A program made the position numbers and the translations under genes. A stretch of 64,000 bases of DNA from Sulfitobacter undariae. GTDB lineage: Bacteria > Pseudomonadota > Alphaproteobacteria > Rhodobacterales > Rhodobacteraceae. This document shows, one piece after another, positions 46,481-55,595 of this stretch. Below the pieces are notes generated by a model. It worked only from the letters and a program-made list of their open reading frames with translations, made no database searches and was not told the origin of the DNA. The stretch's first letter is position 1; each line of letters starts with the position of its first letter. The stretch is from NCBI RefSeq assembly GCF_014196805.1, contig NZ_JACIEI010000007.1:62001-126000 (forward strand). Reading direction: 5' to 3'.

Positions 46481-47956
46481 TCAGGCTGTAACGGCAAATT
46501 CTGTCATCATGCCGGTGGAGAGGTGCGGCATGTGGTGGCAATGTAGCATCCAGCGCGCGGCCTCGCCCGCATCCAACGCAACCGTAACCATCGCCATCGG
46601 CGGGACATAGACCGTGTCGCGGAAAGCGCCGTTAATGGCACGCCCGTTCACATTCACCACCTGAAACACATGCCCGTGTAAATGTATCGGATGTCCCATC
46701 ATCGACATGTTGTGGAATGTCAGATGTACTCTCTCGCCTGAGGTGGCGATGATTGGGATGTGACTGCCCCAAACCTGTCCGTTGATCGTCCAAACGTAGG
46801 GCTGCATTGTGCCGCCCAGCATGATCATATGAGAGCGATCCACCGGGCGCGGCGCGAGCGGGGCTGTCGCCGCCCGAAGTGAAACCTCCTGTGCCAGATC
46901 AATATCAAACGCGTCGCTTTCAGTTTCTCCAAGATCTTCGATCCGACGTATTTCTGCGCCTTTGGTCGCAAGAATAAGGCCCGTGCGTTCGCGTGCGCCT
47001 TCGCGCAATGCAAGTATAGGGAAGCCCCCTGCACCCGGCAGATCAATTTCCAAATCAAGCCGCTGCGCCATTGCTATGCCAAAACGTGTGCCCGCCATCG
47101 GCTCCACAGGATGGCCATCCACCGCCACAAGCCGCGCAGCCACACCGCCCGTATCGATCCAAAATACTGTCGCCGCAGAGGCATTGATCACCCGCAGCAA
47201 GATGCGCCCCTTAGGTTCAACCGCGATCACCTCTGGGTCGGCAAGCGTGCGGTCATTGGCAAGATAGGCGTCGAAATCAAAGTCGTTCAGGTCCATGGCC
47301 ATCCCGCCCATGTTCATCTGCCCACCTTCCATCATCGCCGACATGTCCATGCCGGAATGATCCATACCCGCCATGTCGCTTTGCTCGCCCATACTGCTCA
47401 TATCATGCTGTGCGGCCCCGTTTGTGATCTCGGCCAAGACCTCCTCAGCAGGTTTAAACGCGAAATCATGCAAGAACATCACGACCTCTTGCCGATCCGC
47501 AGTCAAATCCTCTGGCCGTCTCACGATCAGCGGCGCAGCGAGAAGGCTCATCTCTTGGACAGGCACATGGCTGTGCATCCAAAACGTGCCGGGCAAGGTC
47601 GCATAATCGTAGCTGCGCATTTCACCGGGTGTTAGCATCGGCATCGGCAGGTTAGGCACACCATCTTGCACATTGGGGGGAATTTGCCCGTGCCAATGGA
47701 TAATGGTTTCCTCATCCAGAGCATTGGTCAGGTCCACCTGAAATCTCTGACCGGGATCAAGCACCAGTCCTTGTTTTCCGGCCCCATTTGTTATGCCCAT
47801 AACCGTGGCAGCACGGCCATTCACCTCGATCACGCGCGTCGTCGCGGTTAGAGAAAGTGGCGAGCCTTGTGCAAAGCCCCTGTGCGGCAAGGCAGTTGTT
47901 GCAGCCATAGCTGTTGATGCAGCCAAAAAGCCGCGGCGTGTTAGATCATGTTTCAT
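46481..47956 (-). CDS. Periplasmic multicopper oxidase with a Met-rich segment
   Basis: A 491-residue blue copper oxidase (CueO/CopA-like). Tat signal TRRGFLAASTAMAATTALPH; copper-site motifs TIIHWHGQIPPNVQDGVPN, GTFWMHSHVPVQEMSLL, GHPIHLHGHVFQVVNVNG and MLHCHHMPHLSTGMM (the Cys-His bridge and the type 1 axial Met). Residues of about 185-235 are extremely rich in Met, Asp and Gly (MDHSGMDMSAMMEGGQMNMG), as in copper-tolerance oxidases where such a segment binds Cu(I). Its likely job is oxidation of Cu(I) or phenolics in the periplasm. It is coexpressed with the small upstream secreted protein. Confidence 0.95.
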   Translation of the reverse strand: MKHDLTRRGFLAASTAMAATTALPHRGFAQGSPLSLTATTRVIEVNGRAATVMGITNGAGKQGLVLDPGQRFQVDLTNALDEETIIHWHGQIPPNVQDGVPNLPMPMLTPGEMRSYDYATLPGTFWMHSHVPVQEMSLLAAPLIVRRPEDLTADRQEVVMFLHDFAFKPAEEVLAEITNGAAQHDMSSMGEQSDMAGMDHSGMDMSAMMEGGQMNMGGMAMDLNDFDFDAYLANDRTLADPEVIAVEPKGRILLRVINASAATVFWIDTGGVAARLVAVDGHPVEPMAGTRFGIAMAQRLDLEIDLPGAGGFPILALREGARERTGLILATKGAEIRRIEDLGETESDAFDIDLAQEVSLRAATAPLAPRPVDRSHMIMLGGTMQPYVWTINGQVWGSHIPIIATSGERVHLTFHNMSMMGHPIHLHGHVFQVVNVNGRAINGAFRDTVYVPPMAMVTVALDAGEAARWMLHCHHMPHLSTGMMTEFAVTA

Positions 47957-48029
47957 CGTAAAATTCCATTATACCCCGCTGAGGGGTGCATCACTTTGGA
48001 GCCGTTATTTGGCCCCGCCAGTCAAACGT

Positions 48030-48374
48030 TCAAACAGACTGTGGAGGCCGATCAGCGGTTTCCCCCGACCATCCACGCAAAATGCGAGACATTGGGATAC
48101 GAAGCGCGGAAGGCTGCAATGCAAACGGGGTCTGTACGGAGGCCGTGAGCCAAGTGGCAATTGACCCCATGCAGGCAATTGCACATGCTCCAGTCATAGC
48201 TTGCTCACACGACCCGCCATGTCCACTCGCCATTGCGTCATCGTGCATAGTGGTTTTTTGAGTGTGACACGTGACCGACATTACTTGTGAGGACTCGGCC
48301 ATTGCCGCATGCGGCGGGGAGCCGAACAAAGCGACGGAAACCAGCAGTAGGAAGGTAAAAAAATAATGTGTCAT
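48030..48374 (-). CDS. Small secreted Cys/His/Met-containing protein, probably copper-linked
   Basis: A 114-residue protein with a signal peptide (MTHYFFTFLLLVSVALFGSP) and a mature part with several metal-ligand residues (MSVTCHTQKTTMHDDAMASG, HGGSCEQAMTGACAIACMG). It ends GWSGETADRPPQS, resembling the G-x-x-x-x-x-P/A-DRPPR-type ends of small proteins I recall beside copper oxidases. It lies 73 nt upstream of the oxidase on the same strand. A copper-handling role is inferred from context only. Confidence 0.55.
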   Translation of the reverse strand: MTHYFFTFLLLVSVALFGSPPHAAMAESSQVMSVTCHTQKTTMHDDAMASGHGGSCEQAMTGACAIACMGSIATWLTASVQTPFALQPSALRIPMSRILRGWSGETADRPPQSV

Positions 48375-48388
48375 CGGTTCCGTCGGTA

Positions 48389-48420
48389 GTATGCCCCATA
48401 ACCTATGGTATATTGGTCAA
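48389..48420 (-). promoter_or_regulatory. Candidate promoter with a dyad spacer upstream of the copper genes
   Basis: Read towards the secreted-protein gene there is TTGACC (48415-48420) and CATACT (48389-48394) separated by 20 nt, longer than the usual 17. Inside the spacer is a palindrome CCATA-GGT-TATGG. A long spacer with central dyad is how MerR-type activators such as CueR work. The leader to the ATG would be very short, so confidence is low. Confidence 0.3.
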
Positions 48421-48753
48421 TAGTACAACGATCTAAGGTTTCAACCAACCTTCGCAGCGCACGCCTTAAACGCTTGTTCTTGGCACAGCCGCAAACCACC
48501 TCGACTAACGTTGCCAAAAACCCCGTTCAAAACCCAAGTAATTGTTGAAGGCATTTGCCTGACCGCGATAGCAGCACTCTGCATGAGATTCAGAATCAAT
48601 ATTAAGGGCCAGATCTACAGCTTGTTTCAATTAAGAAAGTTGTTGACGCAAAGCTGAAAGTCCATTGTCGTCCAACATGCATGAAGACGCCACATCACCC
48701 AAACAACGACATCCCCGCTTGCGCCACGCCCAAAACGGTGTATATGCGGTGCT

Positions 48754-48806
48754 TCCTTTGTAAGACGATTAAACCGCGCAGACTCTCGTGGTGGGGCCGC
48801 AAAGGA
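48754..48806 (+). promoter_or_regulatory. Candidate S6:S18-binding leader hairpin of the rpsF operon
   Basis: TCCTTTG (48754-48760) and CAAAGGA (48800-48806) are 7-bp perfect complements closing a 39-nt loop, and CCG lies directly before the 3' arm. The known S6:S18 autoregulatory motif has a stem with an unpaired CCG near rpsF. The position, 47 nt before the ATG, fits. The rest of the motif was not verified. Confidence 0.4.
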
Positions 48807-48852
48807 TCATTGCCCTGCCTATGAAATGCGCCTTGAAATAAGTGGAGCAAAC

Positions 48853-49206
48853 ATGCCGCTATATGAGCATGTGATGATCGCGCGTCAGGACTTGTCCAAT
48901 ACACAAGCCGAAGGCCTCATCGAACATTTTGGTACAGTTCTGTCCGACAACGGCGGAGCACTCGTGGATAGCGAGTACTGGGGCGTCAAAACGATGGCCT
49001 ATAAAATCAACAAGAACCGCAAAGGCCACTATGCCTTCTTGCGCTCTGATGCACCGGCAACTGCCGTGCAAGAGATGGAACGCCTGATGCGTCTGCACGA
49101 CGATGTTATGCGTGTTCTGACCATCAAAGTTGATGCGCACAAAGAGCTGCCATCGGTTCAGATGCAAAAACGTGACGAGCGCCCAGAGCGCCGTGAACGT
49201 CGCTGA
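48853..49206 (+). CDS. rpsF: 30S ribosomal protein S6
   Basis: A 117-residue small-subunit protein that binds S18 on the platform. MPLYEHVMIARQDLSNTQAE, YWGVKTMAYKINKNRKGHYA, and LMRLHDDVMRVLTIKVDAHK are the family core; the charged tail (KRDERPERRERR) is usual. ATG 48853 (GGAG upstream) is preferred to 48826. First gene of rpsF-rpsR-rplI. Confidence 0.97.
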   Translation: MPLYEHVMIARQDLSNTQAEGLIEHFGTVLSDNGGALVDSEYWGVKTMAYKINKNRKGHYAFLRSDAPATAVQEMERLMRLHDDVMRVLTIKVDAHKELPSVQMQKRDERPERRERR

Positions 49207-49234
49207 TTTTGGCTTGAGAAAAAGGACCTAAACC

Positions 49235-49462
49235 ATGGCTGCAAAACCATTTTTCCGCCGTCGCAAAGTGTGCCCCTTCTCGGGTGATAACGCTCCGGCG
49301 ATCGACTACAAAGACACACGTCTTCTGCAACGCTACATCTCCGAGCGTGGCAAAATCGTGCCTTCCCGTATCACCGCAGTATCTGCGAAAAAGCAGCGTG
49401 AATTGGCCCGTGCCATCAAACGCGCCCGCTTCCTCGCCCTGCTGCCCTATGCTGTAAACTAA
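49235..49462 (+). CDS. rpsR: 30S ribosomal protein S18
   Basis: A 75-residue protein: [60 protein letters not shown]. Normal length, preceded by AAAGGACC, 28 nt after rpsF. Confidence 0.98.
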   Translation: MAAKPFFRRRKVCPFSGDNAPAIDYKDTRLLQRYISERGKIVPSRITAVSAKKQRELARAIKRARFLALLPYAVN

Positions 49463-49474
49463 GGAGCAGAGATC

Positions 49475-50086
49475 ATGAAAGTTATCCTTCTCCAACGTGT
49501 TGCGAAACTGGGCCAAATGGGTGACGTCGTTGACGTTAAGCCAGGCCATGCACGCAACTTCTTGCTGCCACAGCAAAAAGCTCTGACCGCCTCCAAAGCA
49601 AACATCGAAGCTTTTGAAGGTCAGAAAGCACAGCTCGAAGCACAGAACCTCGAAACCAAAGCAGAAGCCGAAGCAATGGCCGAACGTCTTGGTGGCCAGC
49701 AGTTCGTTGTGATTCGTTCCGCTTCCGACGCAGGCGCGCTTTACGGTTCCGTTACAACACGTGACGCATCCGATGCCGCAACTGCCGAAGGCTTCACCGT
49801 TGACCGCAAGCAGGTCGTTTTGATCGCGCCTATCAAATACTTGGGCATCCACGAAGTGAAGGTTATTCTTCACCCAGAGGTTGAAGCGACAATCGAGATG
49901 AACGTTGCACGTTCACCTGAAGAAGCTGAATTGCAAGCAGCCGGTAAATCCATTCAAGAACTCGCAGCGGAAGAAGAAGCCGCAGCAGAATTCGAGATTT
50001 CCGAACTGTTTGACGATCTCGGCTCCGCCGCGTCCGACGATGACGATGCAGAAGCGCCTGCCGCAGCTGCAGACGAAGAAGCTTAA
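49475..50086 (+). CDS. rplI: 50S ribosomal protein L9
   Basis: A 203-residue protein: [40 protein letters not shown], then a long helix and [20 protein letters not shown] and [20 protein letters not shown]. It is about 50 residues longer than the E. coli protein because of an acidic Ala/Glu/Asp tail ([20 protein letters not shown] onward), common in alphaproteobacteria. It follows rpsR after 12 nt and is closed by a terminator. Confidence 0.97.
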   Translation: MKVILLQRVAKLGQMGDVVDVKPGHARNFLLPQQKALTASKANIEAFEGQKAQLEAQNLETKAEAEAMAERLGGQQFVVIRSASDAGALYGSVTTRDASDAATAEGFTVDRKQVVLIAPIKYLGIHEVKVILHPEVEATIEMNVARSPEEAELQAAGKSIQELAAEEEAAAEFEISELFDDLGSAASDDDDAEAPAAAADEEA

Positions 50087-50123
50087 GCTATCGCCAAAGC
50101 CTTTACTGGCTTTGACACATAGA

Positions 50124-50157
50124 AACGCCGCGCATTTGCGCGGCGTTTTTTTGTTGT
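50124..50157 (+). terminator. Terminator of the rpsF-rpsR-rplI operon
   Basis: A perfect 10-bp stem AACGCCGCGC / GCGCGGCGTT with a 4-nt loop and a T run immediately after. Confidence 0.92.
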
Positions 50158-50224
50158 TCGATGCAGCTTGTGTCAAATTATCAGCGCCATTGAGCAGCCC
50201 AAGTACCTGTTGTAGAAATCGTAT

Positions 50225-50761
50225 ATGAAAATTCTCGCCATATCTGGCAGCACCCGTGCGGCCTCAACCAATACAGCGATGCTCAATGCGGTTGCACAAC
50301 TCGCCAGCAATGGAATGACAATAAACGTCTATTCCGATCTTGCTAGCCTACCAGTCTTTAATCCAGATGCCGAAGTTGAGCCACTGCCAGAATCTGTGAA
50401 CAACCTGATAACCATGATCAAAGAAAACGATGGGATCATCATTTCCAGTCCCGAATATGTCAGAGCGATTCCTGGTGGGCTAAAAAATGCAATTGACTGG
50501 CTCGTCTCACGAGACGAAATCATTGGAAAACCAATCGCGTTAATGCATGCTTCGCATCGAGGAGATGACATGCTGGCCCAACTGAGGCTTGTTCTTTCCA
50601 CCGTCAGCGATGGGTTCACTCCTCAGCATTTCCTTCGCCTCAAGCTCATGAATGTTGCGCCCGAAGATATCTCGCATGCGGTGCATCAATCGCCCAATTG
50701 CACAGATATCACAAAATTTCTGAATGGCTTTGCAAGCTACCTAAAGTCACAAATGGGGTGA
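50225..50761 (+). CDS. NADPH-dependent FMN reductase family protein
   Basis: A 178-residue flavodoxin-like protein. The FMN phosphate loop is ILAISGSTRAASTNTAMLNA; IISSPEYVRAIPGGLKNAID is the second conserved loop, followed by WLVSRDEIIGKPIALMHASH. It is likely a quinone, azo or chromate reductase-type flavoprotein; the substrate is unknown. The codon use is AT-richer than the neighbouring ribosomal genes and no good ribosome-binding site precedes the ATG, both weak hints of recent arrival. Confidence 0.9.
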   Translation: MKILAISGSTRAASTNTAMLNAVAQLASNGMTINVYSDLASLPVFNPDAEVEPLPESVNNLITMIKENDGIIISSPEYVRAIPGGLKNAIDWLVSRDEIIGKPIALMHASHRGDDMLAQLRLVLSTVSDGFTPQHFLRLKLMNVAPEDISHAVHQSPNCTDITKFLNGFASYLKSQMG

Positions 50762-50872
50762 CCAAAAGATGACCCGCGATACGCGGAAGCTCGCCACTGA
50801 TGCGCTCCATTGTTGTAGCCGAATACGTTTTCGGACTAACGTCCCCCAAAATCAAACGATGTAGGACACCCA

Positions 50873-51352
50873 ATGGCCCGTTTGCCCCGCCGCACCTTTA
50901 TGATCCTTGCGGCCAGCAGCGGCCTCGCAGCTTGCGCCGCAAGCCCATCTGAAACGCCCAGAGCAAAAAGCGCCCTGCCCCTATACCCGAATGAGACACG
51001 TGAATTGCGCGCCAGCATCAACCGCTGGGCAGATCACTATGAAATCCCCCGCAGCCTTGTGCACCGCCTCGCCATCCGCGAAAGCACCCACAACCCAGCG
51101 GCCCGCAATGGCCCGTATTATGGCCTGCTGCAAATCCTGCCCCAGACCGCCCGCACCATGGGCTTTCGTGGAAAACCTAGCGATCTATTAGACGCCGATA
51201 CCAACCTTAAATACGCTGGCAAATACCTGCGCGGCGCGTGGCTGTTGTCAGATGGCGATCAAGCAACCGCCATCCAATGGTATGCGCGCGGCTATTACTA
51301 TGAGGCCAAACGCCGTGGCATGTTAGTAGAGACCGGCCTGCGCCCTGCCTAA
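50873..51352 (+). CDS. Lipoprotein lytic transglycosylase (SLT domain)
   Basis: A 159-residue protein. A signal peptide with twin arginines and a lipobox (RRTFMILAASSGLAACAASP, lipidated Cys in LAAC) leads to an SLT domain: IPRSLVHRLAIRESTHNPAA with the catalytic Glu, then GPYYGLLQILPQTARTMGFR, and LKYAGKYLRGAWLLSDGDQA. It cuts peptidoglycan glycan strands, held in the periplasm by its lipid. Its stop overlaps that of the convergent VOC gene by 4 nt. Confidence 0.93.
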   Translation: MARLPRRTFMILAASSGLAACAASPSETPRAKSALPLYPNETRELRASINRWADHYEIPRSLVHRLAIRESTHNPAARNGPYYGLLQILPQTARTMGFRGKPSDLLDADTNLKYAGKYLRGAWLLSDGDQATAIQWYARGYYYEAKRRGMLVETGLRPA

Positions 51353-51732
51353 GACGCCGTGTGGCAAACCGCCTCCACGTTGTTGCCATCAGGGTCCAAC
51401 AGAAACGCACCGTAATAATCAGGGTGGTAATGTGGCCGCGGCCCCGGAGCGCCGTTATCACGCCCGCCAGCAGCCAATCCAGCCGCATAGAACGCGTCTA
51501 CAGCGGCACGGTCCGCTGCCTCAAAGGCAATATGCACAGGTGGCGTCATAGCGGCCCCCTCATTCAGCCAGAACCTTGGCCGATCCGTGCCAAAACTCCC
51601 GACCTTGACGCCTTTGGTGTGCTCTGGCGGGGCCATCATCATAAACGTGATGCCCAAAGGCGCAAAAGCCGCATCAAAAAATGCTTTTGATTTGTCAAAA
51701 TCTGTAACGCTGTAACCGGTATGGTCAATCAT
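51349..51732 (-). CDS. VOC (glyoxalase-like) family protein
   Basis: A 127-residue two-module beta-alpha protein: MIDHTGYSVTDFDKSKAFFD, FAPLGITFMMMAPPEHTKGV, HIAFEAADRAAVDAFYAAGL, YYGAFLLDPDGNNVEAVCH. His at the first strand, His in HIAFEA and Glu in NVEAVCH are the usual metal ligands. Members include glyoxalases, dioxygenases and resistance proteins; which applies is unknown. Confidence 0.9.
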   Translation of the reverse strand: MIDHTGYSVTDFDKSKAFFDAAFAPLGITFMMMAPPEHTKGVKVGSFGTDRPRFWLNEGAAMTPPVHIAFEAADRAAVDAFYAAGLAAGGRDNGAPGPRPHYHPDYYGAFLLDPDGNNVEAVCHTAS

Positions 51733-51805
51733 CTGAAATCTCCCTCAAGCTGATAAGGAAAGATGTATCAGCCCCTACTGACACAACCCGTCAGCAGCAC
51801 AAAAA

Positions 51806-51831
51806 GGGCCGCCCTGCTTCCAGAGCGGCCC
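51806..51831 (-). terminator. Terminator of tig
   Basis: GGGCCGC / GCGGCCC arms with a 12-nt loop and TTTTT on the minus strand, 27 nt after the tig stop. Confidence 0.75.
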
Positions 51832-51857
51832 GACCATTCCCTAAAAGGGGAAGTGGT

Positions 51858-53189
51858 TTATTCTTCTTCCAGTGCTTCAACAGCCTTTTGCAGATCGTCT
51901 TTAGAGACTTCTTTCTCTGCAACAGTGGCTTGCTCAAACACATAGTCGACAACTTTGTCTTCAAAGATCGGCGCACGCATCTGCTGTTGCATCTGCTGGT
52001 TTTGCTGCACGAACTCAAAGAACTGACGTTCCTGACCCGGGTACTGGCGCGCTTGGTTCATGATCGCTTGGGTCATTTCTGCGTCAGTGACTTCCACTTC
52101 GGCTTTCTGTCCCAGTTCGGCCAACAACAGGCCCAAACGAACGCGACGTGCGGCCAGTTTCTTGTGCTCGTCTGTGGTTTCGATCTCGGGGTGATCGTGG
52201 CCTTCGACTTCTGGGTTATCTTCATGCCACAGCTGGTGCGCAATCTGGCCTGCTTCTGCATCCAGCAAGGAAGGTGGCAGATCAAAGTCAACCAGACCGT
52301 CCAGCGCGTCGAGCAGACCGCGCTTCATGACAGCGCGGGACGCGCCAACATATTCGGCTTCCAGACGCTCACCAATCTGCACTTTCAGCGCAGCAAGGTC
52401 TTCGGCACCGAATTTCTTCGCCATCTCGTCGTTAATTTCAGCCGCTACAGGCTCTTTAACTTCTTTGATGGTGCAAGAGAAAACAGCCTCTTTGCCGGCA
52501 AGGTGCTCTGCCTGATATTCATCAGGGAAGTTCACTGTGACGTCTTTTTCTTCTTCGGCTTTCACGCCAACCAGCTGCTCTTCAAAACCGGGGATGAAAG
52601 AGTTGGAGCCGAGTACCAGCGGGTAATCTTCTGCCGCGCCACCTTCAAAGGCTTCGCCGTCAACTTTACCAACAAAGTCCAGAACGATTTGATCACCGTC
52701 TTTGGCTTTGGAGCCTTTTTTGCGCGCTTTGAAATCTTGAGCTGTTTCAGCCAAAGATGCCAGAGCTTCATCAATGGAAGCTTCGTCTGCTTTAACAACC
52801 ATTTTCTCAAGAGAGATTTTGCTCAGGTCAACGTCTGGAATCGCTGGCAGCTTTTCGTAGGACATTTCGACTTCGACGTCGTCGCCCTCTTTCCAGTCAT
52901 CGTTGGTCATTTTAACGTCAGGCTGCATCGCAGGACGGTCACCGGTCGACTCAAAATGGTCGTTCATCGCGCCATCAACGGCTTCTTGCATCGCTTCGCC
53001 CAGAACCTTTGGACCAAACTGCTTTTTCAGCAGCGCCATTGGTACTTTACCTTTACGGAAACCCTTCATCTCGACTTCGGACTGGGCTTCTTTCAGCTTT
53101 TCATCAACTTTCACATCCAGCTCGGCTGCTGTGATGTTGATTGTATAGCCGCGTTTCAGACCTTCGTTAAGCGTCTCTTTGACCTGCAT
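51858..53189 (-). CDS. tig: Trigger factor (ribosome-bound chaperone, peptidyl-prolyl isomerase)
   Basis: A 443-residue chaperone that meets nascent chains at the ribosome exit. The ribosome-binding signature is [20 protein letters not shown] (residues 39-58); the FKBP-type isomerase domain is near residues 150-245 ([40 protein letters not shown]); the rest is the helical cradle. The end is acidic (KAVEALEEE). Monocistronic. Confidence 0.97.
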   Translation of the reverse strand: MQVKETLNEGLKRGYTINITAAELDVKVDEKLKEAQSEVEMKGFRKGKVPMALLKKQFGPKVLGEAMQEAVDGAMNDHFESTGDRPAMQPDVKMTNDDWKEGDDVEVEMSYEKLPAIPDVDLSKISLEKMVVKADEASIDEALASLAETAQDFKARKKGSKAKDGDQIVLDFVGKVDGEAFEGGAAEDYPLVLGSNSFIPGFEEQLVGVKAEEEKDVTVNFPDEYQAEHLAGKEAVFSCTIKEVKEPVAAEINDEMAKKFGAEDLAALKVQIGERLEAEYVGASRAVMKRGLLDALDGLVDFDLPPSLLDAEAGQIAHQLWHEDNPEVEGHDHPEIETTDEHKKLAARRVRLGLLLAELGQKAEVEVTDAEMTQAIMNQARQYPGQERQFFEFVQQNQQMQQQMRAPIFEDKVVDYVFEQATVAEKEVSKDDLQKAVEALEEE

Positions 53190-53439
53190 GTGTGCTCCAT
53201 AGAGTTTGGCCGCGCATAACGCGCGGGCAGAAAATTTGTGTTCTTCTATGGGTGCTGCGACCTACGTGCAAGCACCGTTTCAAAAGACCTAGCTTTGTAG
53301 ACGCGCAGATAACATGTCGAAAATCCAATCAAGGCAACAGCCCTCAAATCGGAACATGTATTTGCGCAAACAAAACAGTATATTAGATATGTTAGAATTC
53401 CAAGCACAGCGCATCGCAAAATCCACCGCCTTAAAATGA

Positions 53440-53470
53440 AAAGCCCCGACACATCACGCGTCGGGGCTTT
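53440..53470 (-). terminator. Terminator of the BCCT transporter gene
   Basis: Perfect 11-bp arms AAAGCCCCGAC / GTCGGGGCTTT with a 9-nt loop; TTTTCATTTT follows on the minus strand. Confidence 0.88.
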
Positions 53471-53492
53471 CCTTATTCAATTCGTTAGAACC

Positions 53493-55139
53493 TTACTTCA
53501 GTTTGGCCCGCTCACTTTGCAATCCGCGGAAAATGCACCAGCACATCAGCAAAAGCACCACAGTGAACAACAACCCTGTCGAAATCACCATGGATTGTAG
53601 CGCTGCAAGGCCACCACCGATCAGCAATGCAATCGCCACTGCACCTTCAAACAGACACCAGAACACACGCTGCGGCATTGGCGCGTCAACCTTACCGCCC
53701 GCCGTAATCGTATCAATCACCAGCGATCCAGAATCAGACGATGTCACAAAGAACACAATGACAAGAACAATCCCGATAAACGAGGTGATCGAGGCCAGCG
53801 GAAGCTCTCCCAACATTTTGAACAGTTGAAGCGGCAGCCCCGCTTCTTGTGCGCCTGTATATCCGTCAGCCAATACCTGATGAATTGCAGTGCCACCAAA
53901 GATGGACATCCACATCACACAGACCATGCTGGGGATCAGCAAGACACAGATCATGAATTCACGAACCGTACGGCCCCGCGATACACGTGCGATGAACATC
54001 CCCACAAAAGGCGACCAGCTGATCCACCACGCCCAATAGAAGGCTGTCCAACCCTGAGAAAAGTTCACATCCTCACGGCCAAACGGATTAGCAAGCGCTG
54101 GCAGATATTCAACATAAGCGACAAGGCTGTCCCAGAAGAAAGCGAACAAGAACGCCGTAGGCCCCACAACAAGGGTAAAGACCGCCAAAAGGCCAGCAAG
54201 ACCCATGTTGATTTCGCTCAGGATCTTAACGCCGCCATCCAGGCCGCGAATAACCGAAACCAACGCAATCGCCGTGATGATTGAAATCAGGATGACTTCG
54301 GATGTCTTGTTTACCGGCATTCCGAACAATTCATTCAGACCTGCATTGGCCTGCGTCGCACCCAAGCCCAGCGATGTCGCCAGACCAAACAGCGTTGCGA
54401 ACACAGCGATGATGTCGATCACATGCCCGGGCCAGCCCCAAACACGGTCCCCGAGGATCGGGTAGAACGCCGAGCGGATCGTCAGAGGCAAGCCTTTGTT
54501 ATAGCTAAACAACGCCAATGCCAAAGCAACAACAGCGTAAATCGCCCAAGGATGCAGCCCCCAGTGATAAATCGTAGCCGCCATGCCCAGTCGCACAGCC
54601 TCGGCCTCATTACCTGTCGCCGCCCCTAAGGGTGCCCAGTCACTGCGCAGGCCATTTTCACCCAAAGCAGTCTCGCCCAGCGAGGTCGAGAAATGCGTCA
54701 ACGGTTCGGACACACCATAAAACATCAATCCGATGCCCATGCCCGCCGCGAACAACATCGCAAACCAACCCATATAAGAATAGTCAGGTGCCGCGTCTTC
54801 ACCGCCCAATCGGACAGAGCCAAATGGAGATACAATCAACAATAGCGCAAAGACCACAACAATATCGGCAGCGCCGATCAAAAACCAATCAAAATTCTTT
54901 GTCGTAAAGTTGAACATCGCGGAAAACGCGGATGCCGCAGTTTCGGGTAAGGCCAGTGTGAAAAACACAAAAGCCACAACAGCAATACCCGAGATCGCAA
55001 AAACCGGGTTGTGAATATCAAAGCCGAAAGGGCCCACCGATCCGTCAACGTTATTCTGACCAATTTCATAGTCAGTATCGATGATCGCACTCACCCCTTC
55101 TGGCGCGGGAATGCCCTGATTGGCATTGTCTTCAGTCAT
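53493..55139 (-). CDS. BCCT family betaine/choline/carnitine transporter
   Basis: A 548-residue, twelve-helix sodium- or proton-coupled importer of quaternary ammonium compounds. GMGIGLMFYGVSEPLTHF is the first signature, and GWTAFYWAWWISWSPFVGMF followed by IARVSRGRTVREFM is the tryptophan-rich substrate-box signature. FVTSSDSGSLVIDTITAGG is the conserved region late in the protein. The N-terminus is acidic and cytoplasmic. Substrates in marine roseobacters include glycine betaine, choline and DMSP; which one is taken up here cannot be told. Confidence 0.95.
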   Translation of the reverse strand: MTEDNANQGIPAPEGVSAIIDTDYEIGQNNVDGSVGPFGFDIHNPVFAISGIAVVAFVFFTLALPETAASAFSAMFNFTTKNFDWFLIGAADIVVVFALLLIVSPFGSVRLGGEDAAPDYSYMGWFAMLFAAGMGIGLMFYGVSEPLTHFSTSLGETALGENGLRSDWAPLGAATGNEAEAVRLGMAATIYHWGLHPWAIYAVVALALALFSYNKGLPLTIRSAFYPILGDRVWGWPGHVIDIIAVFATLFGLATSLGLGATQANAGLNELFGMPVNKTSEVILISIITAIALVSVIRGLDGGVKILSEINMGLAGLLAVFTLVVGPTAFLFAFFWDSLVAYVEYLPALANPFGREDVNFSQGWTAFYWAWWISWSPFVGMFIARVSRGRTVREFMICVLLIPSMVCVMWMSIFGGTAIHQVLADGYTGAQEAGLPLQLFKMLGELPLASITSFIGIVLVIVFFVTSSDSGSLVIDTITAGGKVDAPMPQRVFWCLFEGAVAIALLIGGGLAALQSMVISTGLLFTVVLLLMCWCIFRGLQSERAKLK

Positions 55140-55595
55140 AGACTGTCCTCCTGCTTTACTTGTTTAAGTTGAACAAATTAACTAACAGTTGTAACTCAAG
55201 AATGAAACCAATCAACATTTTGCTATATTTTGGTTTAATTTCTCGTCCGCTCAGGCAGGCCTTTGGCCAATGCGCCTTGAAACGGACCCACGCCTAGCAG
55301 CAGCCTCAATAGGCACCAAAATATTGGTCAGTGTGGTTACGGCGTTGAACCGGAAAGAAATTACATCATGACGTGTCGACAGCAGCGATTGGCAGATGAG
55401 TGGTTTCCCCTCAATCGCCCTATCCCAAAGCTGATTGGATGTAAGTGAGACGTTAATTTACATACTGCACCGAAAGCATGCCGATAAACGCAGGGCGCCG
55501 CTATGCGGTTTTCTAGGGATCTGAATTTAGTCAAGACGCGGGCGCAACACAACGCCCGCATTTTTATCATTAGATATTAAGAACTAAGAGTGCCC
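55140..55595. other. 456-nt gap between the BCCT gene and gapR; possible small RNA locus
   Basis: No convincing protein gene. The part next to the transporter (55150-55240) is AT-rich and holds AGTTGAACAAATTAACT, a small dyad that could be an operator. A hairpin with a T run at 55538-55565 is oriented for a plus-strand transcript although no plus-strand gene precedes it, so a small RNA in 55250-55565 is possible. Confidence 0.4.
55538..55565 (+). terminator. Plus-strand intrinsic terminator without an upstream gene
   Basis: GCGGGCG / CGCCCGC (7 bp perfect, 8-nt loop) followed by ATTTTT on the plus strand. In the opposite direction the sequence after the stem is not T-rich, so it does not look like a terminator for gapR. 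Confidence 0.55.

Larger units (their letters stand above)
48375..48852. other. 478-nt gap between the copper genes and rpsF
   Basis: No credible gene: the open frames here are short and lack family character. The left end holds a candidate metal-responsive promoter for the small secreted protein (48389-48420). The right end holds a hairpin that could be the S6:S18 leader (48754-48806). Between them I see only unstructured sequence with no tRNA. Confidence 0.6.

Noticed and set aside
51888..53219. A 443-codon open frame on the plus strand
   Set aside because: Antisense of trigger factor, rich in Phe and Cys; no family match and no start signals.
55361..55570. A 69-codon minus-strand open frame
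   Set aside because: It overlaps the terminator hairpin, has a Cys/Arg/His-rich random composition and no ribosome-binding site.
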